From: an uncultured Paraprevotella sp.
GTDB taxonomy: Bacteria > Bacteroidota > Bacteroidia > Bacteroidales > Bacteroidaceae
Direction: 5' to 3'
Assembly (NCBI GenBank): GCA_910584955.1
Contig: CAJUDC010000065.1
Coordinates: 1 to 13,455 of the forward strand
Length of the DNA stretch: 13,455 nucleotides
Of this stretch, positions 1 through 6,885 are shown piece after piece (position 1 is the stretch's first letter; every line of letters starts with the position of its first letter). Both the position numbers and the translations under genes were made by a program. The notes below the pieces were generated by a model. That model searched no databases, was not told where the DNA came from, and saw nothing but the letters and a program-made list of their open reading frames with translations.

Positions 1-12
1 GAATTGCAAAAC

Positions 13-57
13 AAGCGCCCAATTTTACATCCAATAATGTAAAATTGGGCGCTTTTG
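13..57. terminator. Strong hairpin terminator, possibly bidirectional
   Basis: A perfect 18-bp inverted repeat (13-30 with 37-54) encloses a 6-base loop. The outer arm reads AAGCGCCC and the inner part is AT-rich. On the plus strand it ends in TTTTG; on the minus strand it is followed by GTTTTG, so either direction is possible. It most likely ends a plus-strand gene lying left of the window. Confidence 0.75.
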
Positions 58-69
58 TATTATTTAAGG

Positions 70-107
70 AAACTGCCGGGCGATGCAGAATCGCCCGGCA
101 GTTTTTT
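70..107 (+). terminator. Rho-independent terminator, second of a tandem pair
   Basis: A perfect 15-bp stem (70-84 with 90-104), GC-rich with core CTGCCGGGCGAT, has a 5-base loop and runs into six T residues (102-107) on the plus strand. The minus-strand side has only a short T run broken by CC, so plus-strand use is favoured. It sits 15 bases after the preceding hairpin, giving a double stop for a transcript entering from the left. Confidence 0.8.
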
Positions 108-616
108 ACCATTTCCAATAATCTTATAAAGTCATAAACAGGTTTATTTATTCTGTCGTGCTGTTCTGATATCCCATTTTTGTACACATTGCCGTGACCT
201 ATTCCATCCAAGTCAACAAGAACGATATAATACCGTTCTTGTTCTGATTTTGAAAACAAAACTCCATTGTCAGCAAGATAATCACAACCTCTCAATGTCA
301 TTATTTTAGGTTGACAGTACATGGGATAATCATTCTGCGATAGTCTAATGAGATGACCTTATAGGCAAGATTCGGATATTCTACAGCTACCAGCAGCATC
401 ACCATATCTCCCCCTTGGAATGCCCTATCAATACCTAATGGTTTTCATTCCAAAACCGGCATTAAGTGCCCCAATACTGAAACTACAGACCTTATGTTAT
501 CGATACCTTTTTCCTAGAACGGCATACGCAATTCCACAAAAAGCTCATTCATTGCCAGCAATGTATATATTAATTGAAAAGTACCCATTTTCTAAATTAG
601 GACGTTCAGCGAACAT
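105..616 (-). pseudogene. Decayed alpha/beta-fold hydrolase
   Basis: Read on the minus strand, pieces of one hydrolase are spread over two frames. An N-terminal piece (ATG at 616) reads ENGYFSINIYIAGNE and then a stop at 547-545. A middle piece in another frame (552 to 301) has internal stops at 516-514 and 447-445. It contains AFQGGDMVMLL followed by EYPNLAYKVISLDYRR, which resembles the nucleophile-elbow region of the family. A C-terminal piece (from 301) reads RGCDYLADNGVL, then DGIGHGN and NKPVYDFIRLLE, which resemble the acid and histidine regions. The expected G-x-S-x-G serine is not visible. The last frame stays open through the hairpins to the window edge, so the original stop seems lost. 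The stops and frame changes are seen directly. The family call rests on remembered family patterns and is an inference. Confidence 0.6.
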
Positions 617-633
617 ATTTCATCCGAATCGAA

Positions 634-1182
634 TCACAATAACGGCTCTTCTAATCCATATACCACCGTATGAATCACACGCCTTACCTCGGAAAAATCC
701 ACATTCTCATCCAAAGTACCATATACCATTAATTGTAAATCCACCGCTGGTAACCCCGGTCCGTAAGGAGGTTGACGATAAACACTTTTATCCCACAATT
801 GAAAACCGTTTCTGCGATAAAACGCAACACGACGACGTGTCAGTTCATCAACGGGCGGTTCCACTTCCAGTACAATATTCCCCGATGATTTTACTTTCAA
901 AGCTGCTAAAGCATCCGCTCCCCACCCTTTTCCACGCACCCATGGCCATGTTGCCAAATGCTCTACATACGTAAAACGGCCCAAATCCCAATAAGTGAGC
1001 AAACCTATCAAACGTTTCTCATACAATAAAGCATTGCACGAGAAATGATTCTCGTTATCGGTCAGCCATTTAAATGCCTCCTGCGGTCTACGTTCTTCCT
1101 GCGGGAAAGCATCATTCATCAATCCCTCTACCTCATTAAAATAAGGTGATTGGGTATTTATCCGTTCTAATAGTACAGCCAT
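634..1182 (-). CDS. GNAT family N-acetyltransferase
   Basis: A predicted cytoplasmic 182-residue enzyme expected to transfer an acetyl group from acetyl-CoA to an amine; the substrate cannot be told from sequence. The main evidence is the acetyl-CoA pyrophosphate loop VRGKGWGADAL (about residues 82-92), preceded by a beta-strand (YVEHLATWPW) and followed by strand IVLEVEPP and the late GNAT motif AFYRRNGFQ (about 120-128). Length is normal for a single-domain GNAT. The usual V-x-P before the loop is TWPW here, a mild deviation. The ATG at 1182 follows an AAAAGTAGC stretch with no strong ribosome site, as is common in Bacteroidota. The gene is followed within 20 bases by the hydrolase relic on the same strand and is separated from the fucosidase operon by a terminator, so it is probably transcribed alone. 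Confidence 0.85.
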   Translation of the reverse strand: MAVLLERINTQSPYFNEVEGLMNDAFPQEERRPQEAFKWLTDNENHFSCNALLYEKRLIGLLTYWDLGRFTYVEHLATWPWVRGKGWGADALAALKVKSSGNIVLEVEPPVDELTRRRVAFYRRNGFQLWDKSVYRQPPYGPGLPAVDLQLMVYGTLDENVDFSEVRRVIHTVVYGLEEPLL

Positions 1183-1250
1183 TGCTACTTTTCATTTAAC
1201 GATTAAAAATTTATTTCTCACAAATAATCTCTCCCTAAGTCACCGAGAAA

Positions 1251-1287
1251 AGGCCGTCAAGGGAATTCTCTTTTTCCTCAACGGCCT
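1251..1287 (-). terminator. Terminator of the fucosidase operon
   Basis: On the minus strand a 12-bp stem with two G-U wobbles (1287-1276 with 1262-1251, outer arm AGGCCGT) has an A-rich loop and runs into TTTTC. The plus-strand side lacks a T run. It lies about 200 bases past the stop of the GEVED-like gene and 57 bases past the stop of a possible 39-codon ORF, so the operon transcript would include that ORF. Confidence 0.75.
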
Positions 1288-1343
1288 CCCGTCAGTCGAA
1301 TTCTGCAATTATTTTACAGAAGCATTCTTCCACCGTTCCTATA

Positions 1344-1463
1344 TTACAGAAATGAATCCCACAAAAGCATTCCCAGAACTACGATCCGTAAACCGTTCCC
1401 AATCAAGATTACCCTACCGATAAATTGCTTTTCATCTACGAGGTTAAAAAAACAAATCTTCAT
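1344..1463 (-). CDS. Possible small membrane peptide, 39 residues
   Basis: An ATG at 1463 opens 39 codons ending in TAA at 1344. The peptide starts MKICFFNLVDEKQF and then has a hydrophobic stretch (about residues 19-39, with GRVILIGNGLRIVVLGMLLW) long enough to span a membrane. It starts 27 bases after the stop of the GEVED-like gene and ends 57 bases before the terminator, so it would be the last gene of that operon. There is no evident Shine-Dalgarno sequence, and I do not recognise a family. The 308-base gap between the GNAT gene and the GEVED-like gene otherwise holds only the terminator. This may be a chance ORF. Confidence 0.3.
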   Translation of the reverse strand: MKICFFNLVDEKQFIGRVILIGNGLRIVVLGMLLWDSFL

Positions 1464-1490
1464 AGTCTGGAACGTATAACGAATCAATCT

Positions 1491-3011
1491 CTAAGGTTCT
1501 TCCGGTTGCACATAAGTACCTTCCTCAACAAATAATCCTTCGATTTCCACATCCCCATTCATACATGCAGCAGGAATAGTAAATTCGTTTGCCTCATTAA
1601 ACATTTTACGGTCGAAACGCACACTCTTCCATTGCACATTCTCACGAACAATACTGTCGCCCGAAAGATTATAACCATGCTTAACGATTATACCGGCATA
1701 CTCAAATCCTTTCTCAGGATTCATCACAATCGTGAAAGGCCGTCCGAACGGCGCTTGATATTTAACCAGTTTCGAGCCATCCGCCGCAAGCACTTCACCG
1801 TTTCGGTTGGCATCATTCACATTACAATAATCACCGTGGATATTCAGGCGAATATCAATCATTCCCCCTCCATTTCCGAGAATCGAGTTATCCGGTTTCA
1901 TAGCCCCTTTCGGATCGATACAATTCCAGTCTACTTTATAACGCATTCGATAATATCCGTTCTTCAAACCAACCGGAATTGTAAATGCAGGAGGATTCAA
2001 TACATTGCTCTTATCTTTCGTAAGACGGGTACCGATACTGTTATAACCGTCTTCTCCTTCTCCGTAAAACGAGAAGGTCATCAAATCACTACCCTTTGCA
2101 GGGGTATGATCGTCATTCATGCGACAATCAAATTTTCCGTCATTATCCCGATCGATGTACACATAGCCGTGCATCCACGATCCCATATATCCGAATACCG
2201 GAGTTACCTTCTCACCGGCACGAGCTGTAAACTCTTTATCCGTCATATCTACATATACAGTCTTTATCGCCGATGGCACCGTAACACTTTGGCTACCGTC
2301 CGAAGAGCCATTCAGGGAGATACCACTCAACCTACGGTCGTCTCGGATATGTATCTGTTCCTTGCCGACCCCCACCGGATAATAGCCATACACAAATTTT
2401 GATGTCGGAACATCATTCACTTCAATATTGTCTATGTAACAGATTCTGTCCTCGGTCTCATTATGCGGAGATTCACAATCCGGGACCACCACCAGACTAA
2501 AAATATCTATTCCGCCGTTCCCCTTTATCGGCAACACAACATCCTGCCACTTGTTGGCGGCAATAGCCGTAGTCGACATGGCCCAAAACTGTTCCGTTTC
2601 GGGAGACTGCCCGGCCCTGTCACGACGTTTACCCAGTCCCACTACCATTACGCGTCCATGATAAGGACGGTTCACCATCACATGCAAATATTTTGTCTGT
2701 GGGGTCAGTTCAAACGGTTCGTTCAAGTCGATGCGTACGCCAAATGTATTGCTGCCGAAACGGGAACGCTGTACGGCCAAGATCTTGCGAGAAGTGTTCG
2801 GGGCCATCCCCAATATCTCTTCTTCATCCGTAAGGAAATTATCAACAATCGCATAATTCCCTTTCAGCAATCCCTTTCTAAAAGGAGATTCCTCCCATGT
2901 ATCGTAAATTCCAAGTGCTTTATAATCTGCTTTCTCAAACGTCACAGTCTGTGCCAGTGCTATCACCGGCAACATCCATGCCACAAGCACAGCTCTATAT
3001 TTCATCTTCAT
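1491..3011 (-). CDS. Secreted GEVED-like protein partnered with a fucosidase
   Basis: A 506-residue exported protein of unknown exact role, probably glycan binding. Residues 1-20 form a signal peptide (MKMKYRAVLVAWMLPVIALA, then Q). Residues about 21-200 look like a beta-sandwich ending in CYIDNIEVND, a sequence style common at the end of carbohydrate-binding modules. Residues about 250-392 resemble a GEVED-type domain: strand VYVDM, then an acidic YIDRDNDGKF motif (285-294) of the calcium-binding kind, then FTIPVGLKNGYYRMRYKV, and a closing GGGMIDIRLNIHG where GEVEDYTV is usual. The remainder (about 395-506) is a third beta-rich region. No catalytic motif is recognised. It begins 20 bases after the fucosidase stop on the same strand, so the two are almost certainly cotranscribed. 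I infer that it binds the same fucosylated substrate or anchors the complex outside the inner membrane. Confidence 0.65.
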   Translation of the reverse strand: MKMKYRAVLVAWMLPVIALAQTVTFEKADYKALGIYDTWEESPFRKGLLKGNYAIVDNFLTDEEEILGMAPNTSRKILAVQRSRFGSNTFGVRIDLNEPFELTPQTKYLHVMVNRPYHGRVMVVGLGKRRDRAGQSPETEQFWAMSTTAIAANKWQDVVLPIKGNGGIDIFSLVVVPDCESPHNETEDRICYIDNIEVNDVPTSKFVYGYYPVGVGKEQIHIRDDRRLSGISLNGSSDGSQSVTVPSAIKTVYVDMTDKEFTARAGEKVTPVFGYMGSWMHGYVYIDRDNDGKFDCRMNDDHTPAKGSDLMTFSFYGEGEDGYNSIGTRLTKDKSNVLNPPAFTIPVGLKNGYYRMRYKVDWNCIDPKGAMKPDNSILGNGGGMIDIRLNIHGDYCNVNDANRNGEVLAADGSKLVKYQAPFGRPFTIVMNPEKGFEYAGIIVKHGYNLSGDSIVRENVQWKSVRFDRKMFNEANEFTIPAACMNGDVEIEGLFVEEGTYVQPEEP

Positions 3012-3031
3012 TCCGATTCGCTTTTTACTGA

Positions 3032-4543
3032 TTAATATACCCCCACTTTGCTCAATAACGGACAGGCACGACTATCCTCTATCGTAACACGCAGCGCCTT
3101 CACCGGATAACCGATGTCATAACTGTTCGACGTACTCCCATTAAGCGGTATGATACGTTTATATCCTATCGTCGTTGTCTCCACTGTCGAGGCTCGTCGT
3201 GTCCACGAAGTACCGTCTTCCGAGGTCTCGATTTTAAACTTACGTATACGTTGTCCTTTGGCAATCGGCTCCATCAGTTCCACATAATGTACCGTTTGTT
3301 TTTCCGGCCATGTCAATGTAATCACAGCATTTGTCGTCCCGTCATTGGTCGCCCAGTACGTATTTTTATCTCCGTCGGTCATACAAGTTACTCCATAATT
3401 ACGTGTCGCTCCGGGCATTCGCACTTCACTGGCAGCGATGATGGAGGAAAGCGCCAAATCATGCCCTAAACGCTTTTTAATAAGGTCGCCCATTCCTTTC
3501 AGCGCATTTACCGATGCCGGCGGCAACACCCCGGCTTTATTCGGGGGGATATTGAGAATCAACGTTGCATTACGACCAACCGTCTCCAAATACATCTGAA
3601 ACAGTCGTTCCGGCGAAAGCGGCGATTCCCCGTCGTGATAAAACCACCCTCTGTTCGTTGCTTTCGCATCGCTCTCGCCCGGCAACCAAAACCATCCGTT
3701 CTCACTTCCATACATTCCATTCTTTTCAGGAGCATAATCACGATTTTCCGTCGACCAATTGGTTTCTCCGGCCCACCCGGCCTCGTTGCCGATCCATCGG
3801 GCTTCACCGCCCACTCCCCATAGAACACAGTCGGGGCACACTTTATGTACCGTATCCCGTAAGTTGGGAACATCATAATAGGTAGACCGGTCTATATTGC
3901 GGGTACCTCTTTCACCGCCGTAAAATCCGGTACCGCCGTTGGCTCCATCGAACCACATCTCAAACTGATCCGTACCATACTGTGCCAGTTCCGCACACTG
4001 ACGTAAAAAAACATCCTTCACATATTTATCCGTCCCATAATAACGGCTGTTGCGATCCCACGGCGAGATATAAAAGCCATACTTCATTCCCAATTCTTTG
4101 GCAGCAGCAGCAAAATCACGGGGAATATTCACGGCCCGTCCGAAATCGTTTCCTGAACGAGTGACATTATGCTCGGTGGTTTCCGTCGGCCAAAGGCAAA
4201 AGCCGTCATGATGCTTTACCACTGCAATTCCTCCTTTCATGCCCGCAGCCTGTACCACCTCCAGCCATTGACGGGGATCCGGTGCGGCAGTCGGAGCAAA
4301 AAGGCTCTCATCTTCATCTCCGTTTCCCCATTCCAGACCCGTATAGGTGTTCATCCCGTAATGAAAAAAAGCATAAAATTCCGTTTCTTGCCACTTTAAC
4401 TGCCGGGCATGGGGCACGGGATGCACCTCAACAGGCTCGTTCTCCGGGTTTGCCAACGCTTCATCCCGCAACATCAACTGCGACAGACCGCTGACAGGCC
4501 ACAACCATCCCAATAAAAAACACGACAGGCAAATCTTTCTCAT
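3032..4543 (-). CDS. GH29 alpha-L-fucosidase with C-terminal discoidin-like domain
   Basis: Hydrolyses terminal alpha-L-fucose from glycans with net retention; expected in the periplasm or at the cell surface. The 503-residue protein starts with a signal peptide (about 1-21, LLGWLWPVSGLS). The catalytic barrel covers about 40-350: HYGMNTYTGLEWG (61-73), KHHDGFCLWPT (110-120) and QFEMWFDGAN, where D199 of the WFDG motif is the expected nucleophile. The later stretch GNEAGWAGETNWST (252-265) carries E254 and E260. I cannot say from this view which glutamate is the acid/base. This stretch and the GxNGGxGFYGG-like segment resemble the GH29-B subgroup, which prefers alpha-1,3/1,4-fucosyl links of Lewis-type structures; that subgroup call is an inference. 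Residues about 370-503 look like an F5/8 type C (CBM32-like) domain (MTDGDKNTYWAT, then KFKIETSEDGTSW). It is the first gene of an operon with the GEVED-like gene, and divergent from rmuC. Confidence 0.93.
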   Translation of the reverse strand: MRKICLSCFLLGWLWPVSGLSQLMLRDEALANPENEPVEVHPVPHARQLKWQETEFYAFFHYGMNTYTGLEWGNGDEDESLFAPTAAPDPRQWLEVVQAAGMKGGIAVVKHHDGFCLWPTETTEHNVTRSGNDFGRAVNIPRDFAAAAKELGMKYGFYISPWDRNSRYYGTDKYVKDVFLRQCAELAQYGTDQFEMWFDGANGGTGFYGGERGTRNIDRSTYYDVPNLRDTVHKVCPDCVLWGVGGEARWIGNEAGWAGETNWSTENRDYAPEKNGMYGSENGWFWLPGESDAKATNRGWFYHDGESPLSPERLFQMYLETVGRNATLILNIPPNKAGVLPPASVNALKGMGDLIKKRLGHDLALSSIIAASEVRMPGATRNYGVTCMTDGDKNTYWATNDGTTNAVITLTWPEKQTVHYVELMEPIAKGQRIRKFKIETSEDGTSWTRRASTVETTTIGYKRIIPLNGSTSNSYDIGYPVKALRVTIEDSRACPLLSKVGVY

Positions 4544-4679
4544 AAATAGGGTTATAAGGTTAAAATACGTTGCAAGATATAATTTTTATTTCTAATACGC
4601 CCCGTTTTTTAAGCATATTTACCAATTATACCCGCTAAAACAATAAAAAAATGAGCTAACCACCCTTTTGACGGATTTC

Positions 4680-4711
4680 TTTGCGAACTTGAAGCGAAAT
4701 CTTTATTTTTG
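4680..4711 (+). promoter_or_regulatory. Bacteroidota-type promoter for rmuC
   Basis: A TTTG -33 box (4680-4683) and a TATTTTTG -7 box (4704-4711, matching TAnnTTTG) are separated by 20 bases, the usual spacing for the primary sigma factor of this phylum. A start about 7 bases downstream would leave a leader of roughly 14 bases before the rmuC ATG at 4732. Confidence 0.75.
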
Positions 4712-4731
4712 TACAAAATCAATTAGACAAG

Positions 4732-6147
4732 ATGGAATTATTCATAACCATTCCTGCCGGAATACTTTTAGGCGGATTAATTGTTTTCCTCTTTATGAGA
4801 GAAAAGCAAACTCGTATCTCAACTTTATTACAAGCCAAAACCGACGAAATGATGCGAGCGGAACAGCAGAAACAAAACGAATTGACCGATAAAGAACGAA
4901 CCTATCAGGAAGACAGGAACAAGCGGGAAGCACAGATCCAAGAACTGGAACGCAACCTGCGGTTACTGAATGAAGAAAACAAACAGTTGACCGCCGCTCG
5001 CCAGGCGCTAGATAAGGAACTTACCCTCTTACGCGAACAAAACCGGAAAGACAGCGAAACCGCACAAGCCCGTTTCGATGAACAGCTGAAAATGGTCCGA
5101 GAACAATTGCAAAACGCCACACAAGAAATGTTACGGCAACGGGCACAGGAACTTTCGAAAAACAACACAACTCAAATGGATGCCATCATCACTCCGCTGA
5201 AAGACACCATACGGGAAATGAAAACAGCGATGGACAACAGCCGCGACACACACAACAAGAACACGGCATCGCTGGAGAAAGCCATTGAAGAGATGATGAA
5301 AAAAACAGGGGAGATCGGACAGGAAGCCGACAAACTGGCTCATGCTTTAAAGAATGAGAATAAGGTGCAAGGAAACTGGGGAGAGCTGATCCTGGACGAA
5401 TTACTGGCCGGCCAAGGACTGATAGAAGGTACTCACTACGAAAAGCAGGTCACCTTGCGCGACAACACCGGACGTGCCTTGCTCAACGAAGAGTCGGGCC
5501 GGCGCATGATTCCCGACACCATACTCCACTACCCCGACGGGAAAGACGCCATATTGGATTCAAAAGTCTCACTTACGGCCTTTGTGGATTATCAGAACGC
5601 CGAAACGGAAGAAGAACGCCAAGAAGCTATCACGCGTCATCTGAAAAGCATACGCCAGCACGTGGCCGAACTTGTACGCAAGGACTACAGCACTTACATA
5701 AAACCGCCACGTCAGGCGCTGAACTACGTTATTATGTTCGTCCCCAACGAATCGGCTCTTCAACTGGCCCTCTACAACGATACGCACCTGTGGCGCGAAG
5801 CTTTCGAAAAAGGAGTTTTCATTACCAGCGAACAGAATCTTCTGGCCGCATTACGCATGATACAACTGGCCTGGACCCAAGTTCAGCAGGCCCAAAACCA
5901 AGAATTAATATTCGACACGGCCCGTATGTTGCTTGACCGAGTAGCCGATTTCTTCAAAGTATTCGACGAAATGGGCGATAAACTGGAGAATGCCGCCGCA
6001 TGTTATAAGAAAGCGGCCGACAAACTGCGCGACGGCCGACAAAGCGTAGCCGGCGCTTCACAAAAACTAATTAAACTGGGCGCGAAGATGAACGCAAAAA
6101 AAACGATTCCCGAAGAACGGGAACCGTTAAGAAGCCTGGAATCCTGA
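4732..6147 (+). CDS. rmuC: DNA recombination protein RmuC
   Basis: A 471-residue member of the RmuC family, in which E. coli RmuC limits recombination-driven inversions at short inverted repeats, probably through a nuclease activity. Residues 3-22 form an N-terminal membrane helix (IPAGILLGGLIVFLFM). About 25-200 is a long charged coiled coil rich in E, Q, K and R. The RmuC core follows, with the hallmark GNWGE (214-218), YEKQV (236-240), the PD-(D/E)xK-like pair P261-D262 and D276-S-K278 in ILDSKVSLTAFVDYQ, and IMFVPNE further on. Length fits the family. The ATG at 4732 lies just behind a clear promoter and puts the membrane helix at the very N terminus, which supports this start. It stands alone: divergent from the fucosidase operon and convergent with the PepSY-like gene, whose stop is 71 bases away. 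Confidence 0.95.
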   Translation: MELFITIPAGILLGGLIVFLFMREKQTRISTLLQAKTDEMMRAEQQKQNELTDKERTYQEDRNKREAQIQELERNLRLLNEENKQLTAARQALDKELTLLREQNRKDSETAQARFDEQLKMVREQLQNATQEMLRQRAQELSKNNTTQMDAIITPLKDTIREMKTAMDNSRDTHNKNTASLEKAIEEMMKKTGEIGQEADKLAHALKNENKVQGNWGELILDELLAGQGLIEGTHYEKQVTLRDNTGRALLNEESGRRMIPDTILHYPDGKDAILDSKVSLTAFVDYQNAETEEERQEAITRHLKSIRQHVAELVRKDYSTYIKPPRQALNYVIMFVPNESALQLALYNDTHLWREAFEKGVFITSEQNLLAALRMIQLAWTQVQQAQNQELIFDTARMLLDRVADFFKVFDEMGDKLENAAACYKKAADKLRDGRQSVAGASQKLIKLGAKMNAKKTIPEEREPLRSLES

Positions 6148-6218
6148 CGAACACATGTTGACACCGCCGTTCCGCCGGCTTCCGGTCGCTACGCAACCTA
6201 CCGTACAATCAGTCCGAA

Positions 6219-6659
6219 TCAGTCTTTCAACCGAAGGAAATTTCCTTGCCAGTCAAATTTGGCTTCCAGGCCGTTGTCCAGTTCCAGTTCGTAGCCACGT
6301 TTGTCCCGCTCTATCTTCGTCACTTTGACGTTCGGAAACTCCGTCTTCATATACATACGGATTTTAGCCGGTATAAAAGCCGGAGGAACGACTTTCTTTT
6401 TGCAATCCACCTCCGTCCATTTCCCGTTAGCGTCAAATTCCAGCTCCGTACCGTCGGTCAATACCGCTTCATAAGCATCTTTTTTTAACAGTTCCTTATC
6501 AATTTTAATATAGGAAATCTTTGTTTGCGGGAAGTTAGTCTGAATGGCTTTCAGTGCCACAGCCGGCAATTTGCTCACATCACGGGTCACCACATCACCG
6601 GCAAACACGGAAGTCATGCTTCCCAAAGCAACAGCCAATATACCTAAAAACTTTTTCAT
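6219..6659 (-). CDS. Exported PepSY-like protein with two repeats
   Basis: A small protein of the PepSY-like (DUF2874, PF11396) type, which is common and often multicopy in Bacteroidota; its role is not established. The chosen start is the ATG at 6659, because AAAGGAG lies five bases upstream on the minus strand. An ATG at 6677 in the same frame would place that ribosome site inside the gene. From 6659 the product has 146 residues. A signal peptide (MKKFLGILAVALGSMTSVFA, cleaved before GD) is followed by two related units. One runs LPAVALKAIQTNFPQTKI to EFDANGKWTEVD, the other IPAKIRMYMKTEFPNVKV to KFDWQGNFLRL. Each has a helix, the phrase FP..K(I/V), and strands ending in a D..G.W/F turn. 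It is convergent with rmuC and divergent from the transglutaminase-like gene. Confidence 0.85.
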   Translation of the reverse strand: MKKFLGILAVALGSMTSVFAGDVVTRDVSKLPAVALKAIQTNFPQTKISYIKIDKELLKKDAYEAVLTDGTELEFDANGKWTEVDCKKKVVPPAFIPAKIRMYMKTEFPNVKVTKIERDKRGYELELDNGLEAKFDWQGNFLRLKD

Positions 6660-6703
6660 ACATACTCCTTTCTTCATTAAATTAACGGCGCAAAGAAAAT
6701 AAA

Positions 6704-6728
6704 AAAATCCGAAAGCAAGACGGATTTT
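6704..6728 (-). other. Terminator-like hairpin upstream of the PepSY-like gene
   Basis: An 8-bp perfect inverted repeat (AAAATCCG at 6704-6711, CGGATTTT at 6721-6728) with a 9-base loop. On the minus strand the stem runs into seven T residues, like an intrinsic terminator, yet it lies 45 bases before the PepSY-like start and no gene ends here. It could be a leader attenuator, a block on upstream antisense transcription, or chance in an AT-rich spacer. Confidence 0.35.
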
Positions 6729-6885
6729 AAATTCATGACAGATTCTTTCTTTTGTTTTAACGAATGAATTCAGAGACCGTTATTCCCTCTCTTTTATTTA
6801 AACAACTTTCACGCTGCCATCTGATAGAAATACGGAAAAAAGGCGTAACTTCGACCCCGGATCACAGGAACTTCATCGTAATAAT

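Noticed and set aside
420..974. Plus-strand open frame of 184 codons
   Set aside because: It overlaps the GNAT gene in antisense and the hydrolase relic, and its product is low-complexity, rich in P, H and I, with no domain.
1632..2402. Plus-strand open frame of 256 codons inside the GEVED-like gene
   Set aside because: It is antisense to a well-supported exported protein and has no recognisable domain or ribosome site.
4556..4600. Possible promoter for the fucosidase operon on the minus strand
   Set aside because: TATCTTGC and TATTTTAA are only partial matches to TAnnTTTG and neither has a TTTG box about 20 bases upstream; the true promoter is not clear.
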